A DNA stretch of 44,321 bases from Verrucomicrobiaceae bacterium (GCA_947466075.1 CANIBP010000053.1:1-44321); one strand, 5' to 3'. Counted from the first letter of the stretch, positions 31,723 through 41,065 are shown. Numbers and translations are program-made. The notes: generated from the sequence alone by a model not told the origin.

Positions 31723-33468
31723 ATGCCCCTCTGTCGTTCCGCCTTTGTCATTCGTCAGTTCACGGCGGCTTTGCTCCTCGCCACCTCCGCCTTCTCCTCC
31801 ACGCTGCGCCTCGAGGTCAGCCTGACTGCGGGAGACGCCCCTCTGCTACTTGACTCCCTCCGCTATGCCAATGCGGCGGGCGAAACCTTCTCCATCACGC
31901 GTTGCAGTTTCCTCCTCAGTGGTTTCGCCTTGCAGCAGGCCGACGGTACCTGGCTAGAAGTCCCAGGGCACATTGCCTGGCTGGACGCTGAACGACGTCG
32001 TCTTGACACATCGTTGCCAAACATTCCCGCAGGCAAGTACCAGGCTCTGCGCTTCCATCTCGGTCTGGACGCCGCCACCAATGCCGCCGCGCCTGCACAG
32101 TTTGCGTCCGAGCATCCGCTCAATCCAAACCTGAACGGCCTGCACTGGAGCTGGCAGGGCGGTTACATCTTTCTCGCGCTCGAAGGCAGCTTCCGTGCTG
32201 CGGGACAGTCCCCCGGCGGATTCTCCTACCACCTTGCCCGCGATCCCAATCGCACCGCGCTCACCTTCACGGGCGACTATGATCTCACCGCCGATGCCGG
32301 TGCCTCTTTCACGTTCGATCTGCACATGTTGTTAGCCGGCCCAAAGCCTCTCTCCTTCGCCAAAGACGGCCTCTCCACACACTCCCACGAAGGCGACCCC
32401 GTCGTGGCCGCGCTCAAAGCGAATCTCCCTGCGGCATTCACGCTGCACCAGATTTCCAGCAGCATTCCCGCGATCGCACGCCCCTCGCCCATCAAGCCGC
32501 TCTACCTGCCTGCCAAGCAGACGGCATACCGCTTCACGATGAGCCGCTACTTTCCCATCCCGCCGCTGCCACGGGACAATCCGCTGCTGGAAGAACGCGT
32601 CGCGCTTGGCGAGCGCCTGTTCAACGACACCTCTTTCTCACGCGACGGCACGCTCTCCTGTGCAAGTTGCCACACCCGCGCCACTGCTTTCACCGATCCG
32701 CGTCGTTTCAGCATCGGCGTCGAGGAACGCATCGGCACCCGCAACGGCATGCCGCTCTTCAATCTCGCGTGGAAGACGAGCTTCTTCTGGGATGGCCGGG
32801 CGCCCTCGCTGAGAGCCCAGGCTCTCATGCCTGTGCAGGACCACCTCGAAATGGATGAGAAGCTGGAGAACGTGGTCGCAAAACTGCAAAAGACCTCAAA
32901 AGCGGATTTCGCACGTGCCTTTGACAGCGATGCGGTCACGCCCGAGCGCATCGGCCTCGCCATCGAGAACTACTTGCTAACGCTGACCTCTTACGACTCG
33001 AAATTCGACCGGAGCATGCAGGGCAAGGATAAGCTTTCCGCCGAGGAGCAGCGTGGATTCGAGCTTTTCATGACTGAATACGAGCCGCGCATGGGTCAGC
33101 GTGGTGCCGACTGCTTCCACTGCCACGGAGGACCGCTTTTCACCGACCACCAGTTTCACAACAATGGCCTCAGCCCTGTCGAATCTGACACTGGACGCGA
33201 GCGCATCACCCAAAACGAGCGCGACCTCTACAAGTTCTCTACCCCCAGCCTGCGCAACATCGCCCTGACCGCTCCCTACATGCACGATGGTCGCTTTCAG
33301 ACGCTCGAAGAAGTCATTGCTCACTACGATCACAATCTTCGCCGCAGCGACACGCTCGACCCCAATCTTGCCAAACACCCGTTGACGGGCATCCAGCTAA
33401 GCGTGGTAGATAAAGCCGCGCTTGTCGCCTTTTTGAAGACGCTGACGGACGAAAAATACACGAAGTGA
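31723..33468 (+). CDS. MbnP-like domain fused to MbnH-like di-heme cytochrome c peroxidase
   Basis: The 581-residue protein has a signal peptide (residues 1 to about 26). Residues 28-245 match the MbnP family (copper-related, with CorA/MopE): EHPLNPNLNGLHWSWQGGYI with W142 and W144 is its signature, and HSHEGDP follows at 220. Residues about 272-575 are a MauG/CcpA-type peroxidase: heme 1 CASCH 313-317, heme 2 CFHCH 464-468, plus PSLRNIALTAPYMHDGRF. In methanotrophs MbnH oxidises a Trp of MbnP to kynurenine to create a copper site, and the two are separate proteins. Here enzyme and substrate are one chain, with a Pro-rich linker at about 250-285. It lies 92 bp after the YHYH gene. The start could be slightly later. 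Confidence 0.85.
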   Translation: MPLCRSAFVIRQFTAALLLATSAFSSTLRLEVSLTAGDAPLLLDSLRYANAAGETFSITRCSFLLSGFALQQADGTWLEVPGHIAWLDAERRRLDTSLPNIPAGKYQALRFHLGLDAATNAAAPAQFASEHPLNPNLNGLHWSWQGGYIFLALEGSFRAAGQSPGGFSYHLARDPNRTALTFTGDYDLTADAGASFTFDLHMLLAGPKPLSFAKDGLSTHSHEGDPVVAALKANLPAAFTLHQISSSIPAIARPSPIKPLYLPAKQTAYRFTMSRYFPIPPLPRDNPLLEERVALGERLFNDTSFSRDGTLSCASCHTRATAFTDPRRFSIGVEERIGTRNGMPLFNLAWKTSFFWDGRAPSLRAQALMPVQDHLEMDEKLENVVAKLQKTSKADFARAFDSDAVTPERIGLAIENYLLTLTSYDSKFDRSMQGKDKLSAEEQRGFELFMTEYEPRMGQRGADCFHCHGGPLFTDHQFHNNGLSPVESDTGRERITQNERDLYKFSTPSLRNIALTAPYMHDGRFQTLEEVIAHYDHNLRRSDTLDPNLAKHPLTGIQLSVVDKAALVAFLKTLTDEKYTK

Positions 33469-33485
33469 TGGTCGGCAATCGCGGA

Positions 33486-35102
33486 TCACTTCACAATCAT
33501 CCAAGGCAGCCAATAGGCCTGCGCCATCACCAACAGCCCCATAAGAAGCGCCAGCGCGACGCTGTGCCAGAAGACGCTTCGCAGCACGGTGCCTGCGTCA
33601 GGGCTGTCCGCGCGCCCGCCTGTCGCCACAGCGGCGACGACAATGCTCTGCGCGTCGATCATTTTTCCCATCACTCCGCCGCTGCTGTTCGCAGCAGCCA
33701 TATGAATGGGGGATAAATGAAGTTGGTTAGCCGTGACTTGCTGGAGATTGCCAAACAGCACGTTCGATGAGGTGTCGCTGCCAGTGAGTGCGACACCGAG
33801 CCAGCCGATGATGGGTGAGAAAAAGGGAAACAACACGCCTGTCGAGGCCATCATGAGTCCCATCGTTGTGTCTGTGCCGCTGTAGCGAGTCACATAGCCC
33901 ATCGCGAGCATCAGCGAGATCGTCAGCAAGGACACGCGCAGCTTCCAGATCGTCTGACCATAGACCCTAAGCAAACGCTTCGGCGACAGGCCCAGACATA
34001 GGCCCGCCAACATGCCGGAAAGTAGCGCCGCAGTGCCGGCGGTGCTGAGCGCGTTCAGCTTGAAGACGGCTTTCTCCAACTCGGGATGAATGACCACCGG
34101 CGGTACACGTTCAATGGCCTTGTGCAGCAGCGGCACTTCGATTTCCAGATTGAAGATCGCATTCAACTCTGCCTTCACCGCAGGAATGCCCCACACAAAA
34201 ACAAACAACGTCAGAAATACCCACGGTATCCAAGCCTTCCATGCCTGAGGAGTGGCAGGCTCGGATGTCGGAATTACTTCGGCGGCTTCCTTCGGCTTCC
34301 ACACTTTCATGAACAGCACGAGCGACGCCATCGCCACCACGGCGCTGACGATATCGACCAGCCAGGGGCCGTGATAATTGCTCATCAAAAACTGCATCAC
34401 ACCAAAACTCGCTCCAGTGACGAAGCAGGCTGGCCACACGCCAAGCATCCCACGCAGGCCGACCTGTGCTGCCACCAACCAGAACGGCACGAGGAATGAA
34501 AAAAACGGCAGTTGTCTGCCAACCATCGCGCTGAGCTTCATGAGATCGAGCCCCGTGATGTCCGCCATCGTCGTCAACGGAATGCCAAGCGAGCCAAAGG
34601 CCACCGGTGCCGTATTGCCGATGAGCGCTAGTTTCGCTGCTTCGAGCGGTTTGAAGCCGAGACCTATCATGAGCGCACCTGTGATCGCCACCGGCGCACC
34701 AAAGCCTGCCGCGCCTTCGATGAAAGCTCCGAAGCAAAACGCAATCATCAGTGCCTGTATGCGTCGATCCCCAGAGACACCCGCGATCTGTTTTTGCAGC
34801 ACGGCGAACTGATTCGTCTCCACGCTCAGGTTATAGACGAACATCGCATTCAACACGATCCAGCCAATGGGGAAGAGGCCAAACACCGCGCCACTCACCG
34901 CCGCCATGCCGGCCAACTGCGTGGGCATTTGATAGACAAACACGGCGATCAGTGTCGCCGCCACGAGTCCCGCCAGTGCCGCAACATGCGCCCGCACATG
35001 CCAAAAGGCGAGGAGACCGAGTAATACGACCACCGGCAACGATGCCACGAGTGATGAAGAAATCAGATTGCCAAGGGGATCGTAGTTTTGGGACCAAGTC
35101 AT
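33486..35102 (-). CDS. lctP: L-lactate permease
   Basis: The 538-residue protein has the length and features of the LctP family: about 12-14 membrane segments, N-terminal WSQNYDPLGN, and the conserved block AFCFGAFIEGAAGFGAPVAI with GNTAPVAFGSLGIP (about residues 120-180). It imports L-lactate, and in some cases glycolate, in symport with protons. Its ATG overlaps the stop of the upstream small membrane protein gene as ATGA. It converges on the MbnP-MbnH gene with only a 17-bp gap. No lactate dehydrogenase or regulator gene is adjacent in this window. Confidence 0.92.
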   Translation of the reverse strand: MTWSQNYDPLGNLISSSLVASLPVVVLLGLLAFWHVRAHVAALAGLVAATLIAVFVYQMPTQLAGMAAVSGAVFGLFPIGWIVLNAMFVYNLSVETNQFAVLQKQIAGVSGDRRIQALMIAFCFGAFIEGAAGFGAPVAITGALMIGLGFKPLEAAKLALIGNTAPVAFGSLGIPLTTMADITGLDLMKLSAMVGRQLPFFSFLVPFWLVAAQVGLRGMLGVWPACFVTGASFGVMQFLMSNYHGPWLVDIVSAVVAMASLVLFMKVWKPKEAAEVIPTSEPATPQAWKAWIPWVFLTLFVFVWGIPAVKAELNAIFNLEIEVPLLHKAIERVPPVVIHPELEKAVFKLNALSTAGTAALLSGMLAGLCLGLSPKRLLRVYGQTIWKLRVSLLTISLMLAMGYVTRYSGTDTTMGLMMASTGVLFPFFSPIIGWLGVALTGSDTSSNVLFGNLQQVTANQLHLSPIHMAAANSSGGVMGKMIDAQSIVVAAVATGGRADSPDAGTVLRSVFWHSVALALLMGLLVMAQAYWLPWMIVK

Positions 35103-35458
35103 GATGCTTTTGATGAATTTTTGTGGCTGGCACCACTCTTCCGTATGAAACCTCGCCCCAAGCCCAGGAGAAGAACATTAAACAGCAGCATGACTGACAC
35201 TCCTTGCCAAGTTGTGCAGTCATACTTTGCCTCTCCAAGGTACATCAGCGGTCCTTTGCCCAGCCCTGGGCCGTAACCCAACATCGACATCCCACCGTAT
35301 ATCAGCGTCGCCAGAATTCCGCAGGTGGCAAAAAAGACAAATGTCCAGCCGGCCGCACGCGCCAGCAGCCTCAGCAAGAGACCCGGCAGCAGCTTGATGC
35401 GCAGCCAAGCGATGGCGCGTTGCTGCCGGACAGCGGGTGGAATGGTCTGCGTGCTCAT
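35099..35458 (-). CDS. small membrane protein coupled to lactate permease
   Basis: The 119-residue protein starts at ATG 35456-35458 (MSTQTIPPAVRQQRAIAWLR); the frame extends to 35518 but without support. Two or three membrane segments are visible, about residues 33-58 (AAGWTFVFFATCGILATLIYGG) and 90-106 (GVSVMLLFNVLLLGLGRGF). The N-terminus and the C-terminus (IRKSGASHKNSSKAS) are basic. I do not recognise a family. Its stop overlaps the permease start (ATGA), so it is translated with lctP and may assist it. Confidence 0.7.
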   Translation of the reverse strand: MSTQTIPPAVRQQRAIAWLRIKLLPGLLLRLLARAAGWTFVFFATCGILATLIYGGMSMLGYGPGLGKGPLMYLGEAKYDCTTWQGVSVMLLFNVLLLGLGRGFIRKSGASHKNSSKAS

Positions 35459-35473
35459 TGTTTTGTTGGTTGA

Positions 35474-35502
35474 TTTAAACAAAGTGCAGCGCATGACGCC
35501 AA
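35474..35502 (-). promoter_or_regulatory. possible promoter of membrane protein-lctP pair
   Basis: On the minus strand TTGGCG (35497-35502) and TTTAAA (35474-35479) are spaced by 17 bp, the usual -35/-10 distance, 15 bp before the ATG at 35458. The -35 box matches TTGACA at four of six positions and the -10 box matches TATAAT weakly. Confidence 0.35.
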
Positions 35503-35524
35503 ACTTGCAACCACTCATCCTACT

Positions 35525-38437
35525 TCAATCCACAAAGCTGAACTCGTTTAGATTCAAAATGACGCGGCAGGTGTTTTCAAGGCCGTCGCGCTTCGCGTAA
35601 TCGAGCAACGGGACGATTTCGTCGGCCTTGGGTTCACGCGAGAGTGCGAGGGTGAAGGCGCGTTTGGTTTGTGCTTCGAGACCTTGAGCTTCTTTCGTCA
35701 CGCGCTCGGCAAAGTGCTTCGCCATGGCGACGGTGAGGCCGTTGTTCATCATGGCGAGGGCTTGGAGGGGGCTGAGGGACTCGTTGCGTTTCTCCACGCG
35801 CATGGAGGGGTCGGCGCAGTCCATGACGGTCATGAAGGGCTGCTGCTGGCTGCGCACGATGAAGCGGTAGATGCTGCGCCGCCATGACTTGGGGTCTTCG
35901 GGATCGTGCAGGGTGTATTCGTAGTGCGGGCTGTGCTGCGGCTTCTCGATGATGAAGTCCTGGAAGCTCGCGCCGCCCATGGTGAGGTCGAGTTTGCCAC
36001 TGACGGCGAGGATGGAATCGCGAATGGATTCGGCATCGAGCTTGCGACGGTTTTGGTGGGAGAGGAAGACGTTGTTGGCATCGGATGGGACCAGTCCATC
36101 CGATCTCTGCCGATACGTCTCGCTCATCACGATGAGCTTGTGCAGCTTCTTGAAACTGCCGCCGAGATCATCGCGAAAAGTCAGCGCAAGCCAGTCGAGC
36201 ATCTCAGGATGGCTGGGCTTGTTGCCCATGCGACCGAAGTCGTTGGCGGTATCGACCAAGCCTTTACCAAAGTGATGCTGCCACACGCGGTTCACAATGC
36301 TGCGCCAGGTCAGGGCATTATTTCTGTCAGTGACCCATTTGGCTAAAGCAGCCCGTCGGGCAGATTCGTCGGTGCTTTCGACTTTAAAAGGCAGGCCAAA
36401 GAGTTTGCCGATTTGCGTGATGCTTCCAGGGCTGACTTCTTGAGCGGGTTGCTTGATGTCGCCGCGTTTGAGCACCTGGATGATGCGGGGTGTGCCGTGT
36501 GTGCCTTTGAAGGCACCGCTGCCGTAGTGGACGGCTCCGGCATAGACTTTTTGCGGTGCGGGCAGTTGAGGCAGGGCATCGCGCTGCTTGCGGGCTTCGC
36601 GTAGTTTTGTCTTCGTGGCTTCATCGGCCTGCGCGAGCATAAGGGCGTCGCGTTCGCGGATGAGCTGCTGTTTGTCTTCGTCGGTGCGGCTTTCGGGAGC
36701 GATGCCGTCGGTGAGATTGGCTTTCCGCCAACGCGGCGCGGCCTCGATGCTGTCCAGCGAGGTCACGGATCGGCCCGCAGCGAGGTTGGGGCCGGTTTTG
36801 CTGTCATAGACCTCCATCTCGGCCAGCGCGAAGATGTAGTCATTGGCGCGTGGCGCGAGCTTCACGGCGGTGACGCGCACAAAGCGTCCCGTGACACCGT
36901 CATCGCCCGCCGTGCCGGTTTCGAAGGGCTTGAGGCCCGGATTGGCGAAGTCGTTCATGAAAGTGGCGTCATGCTTTCGCCACACAAGCGTGACGCCGGT
37001 TTTGAAAGTCGGATCATCACTGACTTCGATCTTGAATCGCGCCGGGAAGCCGAAACCTCCGCCGATCTTGCCAAAGTCATCGTAGCAGGGCTTCAGCACG
37101 ATGCGATCGACCTGCACGCTCTTGCCCAGATCGACCTGCACCCACTTTACCGAGTCCTGCGTCGGCGAGATGGCACTGTGGTAGCCGAAGTCGGGTTTTG
37201 CGTTCGGATTCGCGCCTTTCTCGGCCGCGCCGTCGATGCGCTTGCTGAGCGCGGCGTAGGCTTCGCCGGCTTTTTTCTTCAAAGGCTCTTCAAGCGCGGC
37301 GATCTCGTCGGTGAGCTGCTTTTTCTGCTTTTGAAGCGCGGCGAACTTCTGCATCGAGGCGTCGTCGGGATAGTAATCAACGTCGGTGCGATCAATACCC
37401 GCGAAGACGGCCTGAAGTGAGTAGTAGTCCTCCTGCGAGATGGGATCGAACTTATGATAGTGGCACTGCGCACACTGCACGGTGAGGCTGCAAAAAGTGC
37501 CGATGGCGTTTTGCACCATGTCGTCGCGGTCCAGGTGACGAGCGATTTTGCCATCGAGCTTCGTCTCCGGCACTTCCGCGTGCCCAATGAGATCCCAAGG
37601 ACCCGCTGAGATGAATCCGAGCGCGGTGATGCCATCGGTGGTGCCGGGATAGAGCACATCACCTGCGATCTGCTCTTCGATGAAGCGTGTGTAGGATTTG
37701 TCGTTGTTGAACGCGCGGATGACGTAGTCGCGGTAGGGCCAGGCATTCATGCGCGGCTTGTCTTTGTCATAGCCATGCGTTTCTCCGTAATGCACGAGGT
37801 CGAGCCAGTGGCGAGCCCAGCGCTCGCCATGGCGTGGGGATGCCAGCAAGTCGTCCACCAGCTTCTCATAGGGTAACGCGGTGTATTTCGTGATTTGCTC
37901 TGGTGTCGGCGGCAGTCCGGTGAGGTCAAAATAGAGGCGTCGGATCAAGGTGCGCACATCTGCTTGCGGCGCAGGCTTCAAGCCGTTCTCCGTGAGCTTC
38001 GAGTGAATGAACGTATCAATGTTTATTGTGCCCGCTTGTGCCTGGAGCGGTTTGAAGCTCCACCAGTCGAGTCTGTCTTCGACTTTGGCGATATCGACGC
38101 CATCCGGCCACACCGCACCTTCATCGATCCAACGCTTCAGCACGTCGATCTCCGCGCTGCTGAGTTTCGACTTCGGTGGCATCGTTGTTTTTTTATCCGC
38201 ACCGCTGACGAAACGAAAAAGGGGACTCTCCGCACTTTTTCCCGCGATGATATTCGGCGCGTGATCTTCGCCTCCCGTCAACGCGATGGCTTTGATGTCG
38301 AGTCGGTAGTCGTTCTTCTGCTTCTTCGCGCTGTGGCACTCATAGCAGTGCTTTTCGAAGATGGGGCGCACCTCGCGGACGAAATCGACCGCCAAGGCGG
38401 GCGTGGAGCAGGCGATGATGAGGCAGAGATGGCGCAT
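35525..38437 (-). CDS. PSCyt1-DUF1549-DUF1553 protein with F5/8C-like insert
   Basis: The 970-residue secreted protein has a signal peptide (MRHLCLIIACSTPALA). The PSCyt1 heme motif CYECH is at 31-35, with an axial-Met candidate in TMPPKSKL (about residue 86). DUF1549 spans about 140-345 (LIRRLYFDLTGLPPTPEQI, RHGERWARHWLDLVHYGETHG) and ends in CAQCHYHKFDPI. A coiled-coil-like stretch (QKKQLTDEIAALEEPLKKK) precedes a discoidin/F5-8C-like domain (WVQVDLGKSVQVDRIVLKP). DUF1553 forms the C-terminus (WRSIVNRVWQHHFGKGLV, HPEMLDWLALTF). Unlike the other copies it has no DUF1501 partner beside it. It is divergent from the RNA helicase gene. Confidence 0.93.
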   Translation of the reverse strand: MRHLCLIIACSTPALAVDFVREVRPIFEKHCYECHSAKKQKNDYRLDIKAIALTGGEDHAPNIIAGKSAESPLFRFVSGADKKTTMPPKSKLSSAEIDVLKRWIDEGAVWPDGVDIAKVEDRLDWWSFKPLQAQAGTINIDTFIHSKLTENGLKPAPQADVRTLIRRLYFDLTGLPPTPEQITKYTALPYEKLVDDLLASPRHGERWARHWLDLVHYGETHGYDKDKPRMNAWPYRDYVIRAFNNDKSYTRFIEEQIAGDVLYPGTTDGITALGFISAGPWDLIGHAEVPETKLDGKIARHLDRDDMVQNAIGTFCSLTVQCAQCHYHKFDPISQEDYYSLQAVFAGIDRTDVDYYPDDASMQKFAALQKQKKQLTDEIAALEEPLKKKAGEAYAALSKRIDGAAEKGANPNAKPDFGYHSAISPTQDSVKWVQVDLGKSVQVDRIVLKPCYDDFGKIGGGFGFPARFKIEVSDDPTFKTGVTLVWRKHDATFMNDFANPGLKPFETGTAGDDGVTGRFVRVTAVKLAPRANDYIFALAEMEVYDSKTGPNLAAGRSVTSLDSIEAAPRWRKANLTDGIAPESRTDEDKQQLIRERDALMLAQADEATKTKLREARKQRDALPQLPAPQKVYAGAVHYGSGAFKGTHGTPRIIQVLKRGDIKQPAQEVSPGSITQIGKLFGLPFKVESTDESARRAALAKWVTDRNNALTWRSIVNRVWQHHFGKGLVDTANDFGRMGNKPSHPEMLDWLALTFRDDLGGSFKKLHKLIVMSETYRQRSDGLVPSDANNVFLSHQNRRKLDAESIRDSILAVSGKLDLTMGGASFQDFIIEKPQHSPHYEYTLHDPEDPKSWRRSIYRFIVRSQQQPFMTVMDCADPSMRVEKRNESLSPLQALAMMNNGLTVAMAKHFAERVTKEAQGLEAQTKRAFTLALSREPKADEIVPLLDYAKRDGLENTCRVILNLNEFSFVD

Positions 38438-38548
38438 TGTCTCTCATACGGCATCAAAAGCCTCATTTCATGCCACGCGAGTGCGGGACAGCGTGATTCA
38501 TTCGGCGTCGGCATCTTGCTGCCACTCAGATCGAGCCTATAGAGCGAC

Positions 38549-39775
38549 ATGCCTTTTACCTCGCTCGGTCTGTCAGCTCCACTTTTGAGTGCCGTTAACC
38601 AATATGTCACGCCAACGCCGGTGCAGTCGGCTGCTATCCCGGTGGTGCTGAAGGGTGGCGATGTGCTGGCGACGGCGCAGACGGGCTCGGGCAAGACGAT
38701 GGCGTTTGTACTGCCGCTGCTGCAACGCTGGCTCGCGGCGCCTCTGGAGAAGCCGCGCAAAGTTCATACGCTGATTCTTGTGCCCACACGTGAACTCGCA
38801 GCGCAGGTCACAGAGACGGTCTTGCGCTGTGCGGTGCATCTGCCGGAGCGGATCAAAGTCGTGAGCGCGTTTGGCGGTGTCTCAATCAATCCACAGATGA
38901 TGGCGCTGCGCGGTGGTGCGGACTTTGTGATCGCGACGCCGGGGCGCTTGCTCGATCTCGTGGATCACAACGCGCTGCATCTCAATCACGTCGCTGCGCT
39001 GGTGCTCGATGAGGCGGATCGAATGCTTGATCTGGGTTTTGCGGATGAGTTAGCCCGAGTGCTGGCTCTGTTACCAAAGCGTCGGCAGAACTTGCTCTTT
39101 TCCGCCACGTTCCCGGACGCCATTCAGTCCTTGGCTCAGAAGCTTCTGCACGAGCCCACGCGAATCGAGATCGAGACGGCACCCACGGAGATGCCCGTCA
39201 TCGTGCAACGCGCCATCGAGGTGGATGAAGATCAGCGCACGCCATTGCTTCGCCATTTGATCAAGACGGAAGGCTGGAAGCGTGTGCTGGTCTTTGTGGC
39301 CAAGCAATACAGCGCCGAACACGTCGCCGATAAACTGCGGCGCCACGGCATCAGTGCCGTGGCGTTTCATGGTGATCTAAGCCAAGGCGCGCGCAGTCAA
39401 GCTTTGGCGGCTTTTAAAGACTCGCAAATCCATGTGCTCGTCGCTACGGATCTCGCAGGTCGCGGATTGGACATCGTGCAAATGCCGGTCGTGGTGAACT
39501 ACGACCTGCCGCGCTCGGCGGTCGATTACACGCACCGCATTGGTCGCACGGGTCGCGCTGGGGAATCCGGCCTCGCTGTGAGCTTCATCACCGCAGCTGC
39601 TCACACGCATTTTTGCCTCATCGAAAAGCGCCACCATTTGACCATCACACGCGAGCACATCCCGGACTTCGAGCCTCAAGATGAAGCACCGCAACCATCC
39701 AGCGCCGGTGGCATCAAAGGCCGACGCAAGAGCAAGAAGGACAAGCTGCGTGAAGCCGCGGCGATGCAGTCATAG
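38549..39775 (+). CDS. rhlE: DEAD-box RNA helicase, RhlE type
   Basis: The 408-residue protein carries all DEAD-box motifs: Q motif region FTSLGLSAPLLSAV with PTPVQSAAIP, I AQTGSGKT, Ia PTRELA, Ib TPGRLLDL, II VLDEADRM, III SATF, IV VLVFVAK, V TDLAGRGLD and VI HRIGRTGRAG. It ends in a short basic tail (GGIKGRRKSKKDKLRE), as in RhlE-type proteins. It unwinds structured RNA in the cytoplasm, in ribosome assembly or RNA turnover. The start MPFTSLGL is standard, with TATAGA 13 bp upstream that could be a -10 box. The stop lies 3 bp from the stop of the convergent gene at 39779. The choice among RhlE-like paralogues is uncertain. Confidence 0.92.
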   Translation: MPFTSLGLSAPLLSAVNQYVTPTPVQSAAIPVVLKGGDVLATAQTGSGKTMAFVLPLLQRWLAAPLEKPRKVHTLILVPTRELAAQVTETVLRCAVHLPERIKVVSAFGGVSINPQMMALRGGADFVIATPGRLLDLVDHNALHLNHVAALVLDEADRMLDLGFADELARVLALLPKRRQNLLFSATFPDAIQSLAQKLLHEPTRIEIETAPTEMPVIVQRAIEVDEDQRTPLLRHLIKTEGWKRVLVFVAKQYSAEHVADKLRRHGISAVAFHGDLSQGARSQALAAFKDSQIHVLVATDLAGRGLDIVQMPVVVNYDLPRSAVDYTHRIGRTGRAGESGLAVSFITAAAHTHFCLIEKRHHLTITREHIPDFEPQDEAPQPSSAGGIKGRRKSKKDKLREAAAMQS

Positions 39776-39778
39776 TCC

Positions 39779-41065
39779 TCAGTATTTCGGGAAGATGGCC
39801 GGGGTCGGGAAACGCTCTTCGAGGCTGTCGTTGAGGTACTCCTCGCGTGGAACTTGGACCGCAGGCCAGCTTGCTGGGCGGACGCGGACGATGCGGGTGG
39901 GGCGGATGCCTTCGATGATGAGATCGGTCTCGAAGCGGATCTGGATGCCGCTGCTGCCCAGAGGTGTGGGGCCGGGCAACTTGATGACGTCGAGGATGGG
40001 GCCTTTGGAGGCCATATGGGCGGGGCCGTAGCCTCCGTGGGTGTGCTTCAGGGTATTCGCGACCGGGTTCATCAGGGCGGGGGCATCCTTTTTGAAATCG
40101 GCGTAGAGAGATGGGTCCATGCCGCCGAAGAGGGTCGCCGTGATGGTGGCGCGACCGAACTTACCATACTCGACATTGTCAATCCACGCGGCCATCCAGC
40201 GGCTGCGGATGAAGGCTTTGTGCGTTTCGGTTTGTTGGTGAGCGGCGCGTTGAGTCGCGTCGTCGTCGAGCCAGATGTCCGAGATGTGGAAACGAGTGAA
40301 GATGCCGTCGGGTGTGGGTTTCCAAGTGATGCCGAGTTGGACGGCTTGGCCGCCGAGGGATTTCTTCCCTTCAGCGGGCCACTTGCCTTCGGTGATCAAC
40401 TCCTCGATCTCGAGGCATTCGCGGCCACGCCAGACGCGGGTGGCGGCATCGAAGGTCAATTTTTCTTCGGTGGCTTTGGCGTCTCCGCCTTTCGTTGGCT
40501 CGAGGGTGGCGATGATCATGCCTGCGTGGTTTTTGATATCCACTTCCTTGAGCTTCCAGGTCAAACCCTCGCGCTGGCAATGGCTGGGCTCGTCTTCGAG
40601 GAGAATCACATGATTCTCGGCGGGGAAGATGCCTGCGCCGCGATTGTGATTGGCGTCCTGCTTCCCGCTATCGATTGGCAAGACCGGCACGGCGGAGGTC
40701 TTCGGGTCGGGTGGGAGAAAGGCGCGGACGTGCATCACGGTGCCGAGCGGGATGTCCCGCAGATCTGCCGGTGCGCCGTGATAACGAACGATGCCGTAAG
40801 GCAACATGGCGAAGGGGTGCGGGTCATTGCGGAAAAACATGCCCGATCCCTGCAGGCGAATGCTGCCGCGGCGGTTCGCATGATCGACGAAGATGAGTTC
40901 GCCCCGGTAGGAGTGCGCTTTTTCCAAAGATGGGAACTTTCCCGCTTCGGGGCGAAACACTTCGGTTCCTGGTTCTTGATTCTTTGTGCTTGGTGCTTCG
41001 TTGGCGGCGGTTGCGGGAGCAGCGCATGAAAGAGCGGCGATGAGCAGGAAGGAAAGTTTCAGCAT
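39779..41065 (-). CDS. secreted protein of unknown function
   Basis: The 428-residue protein starts best at ATG 41063-41065, giving the signal peptide MLKLSFLLIAALSCAAPATA; the frame runs on to 41161 but lacks signal features. The junction after the signal (APSTKNQEPGTE) is low in complexity. The mature part has several beta-rich blocks: GELIFVDHANRRGSIRLQGS resembles a small OB-like barrel, and KLKEVDIKNHAGMIIATLEP and FTRFHISDIWLDDD follow. IRPTRIVRVRPASWPAVQVP closes it. I do not recognise a named family; similar proteins appear to be lineage-specific hypotheticals of Verrucomicrobia and Planctomycetes. Confidence 0.78.
   Translation of the reverse strand: MLKLSFLLIAALSCAAPATAANEAPSTKNQEPGTEVFRPEAGKFPSLEKAHSYRGELIFVDHANRRGSIRLQGSGMFFRNDPHPFAMLPYGIVRYHGAPADLRDIPLGTVMHVRAFLPPDPKTSAVPVLPIDSGKQDANHNRGAGIFPAENHVILLEDEPSHCQREGLTWKLKEVDIKNHAGMIIATLEPTKGGDAKATEEKLTFDAATRVWRGRECLEIEELITEGKWPAEGKKSLGGQAVQLGITWKPTPDGIFTRFHISDIWLDDDATQRAAHQQTETHKAFIRSRWMAAWIDNVEYGKFGRATITATLFGGMDPSLYADFKKDAPALMNPVANTLKHTHGGYGPAHMASKGPILDVIKLPGPTPLGSSGIQIRFETDLIIEGIRPTRIVRVRPASWPAVQVPREEYLNDSLEERFPTPAIFPKY

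Noticed and set aside
39854..41029. 391-aa plus-strand ORF
   Set aside because: It is the antisense shadow of the secreted protein gene at 39779-41065, which has a signal peptide and ordinary composition.
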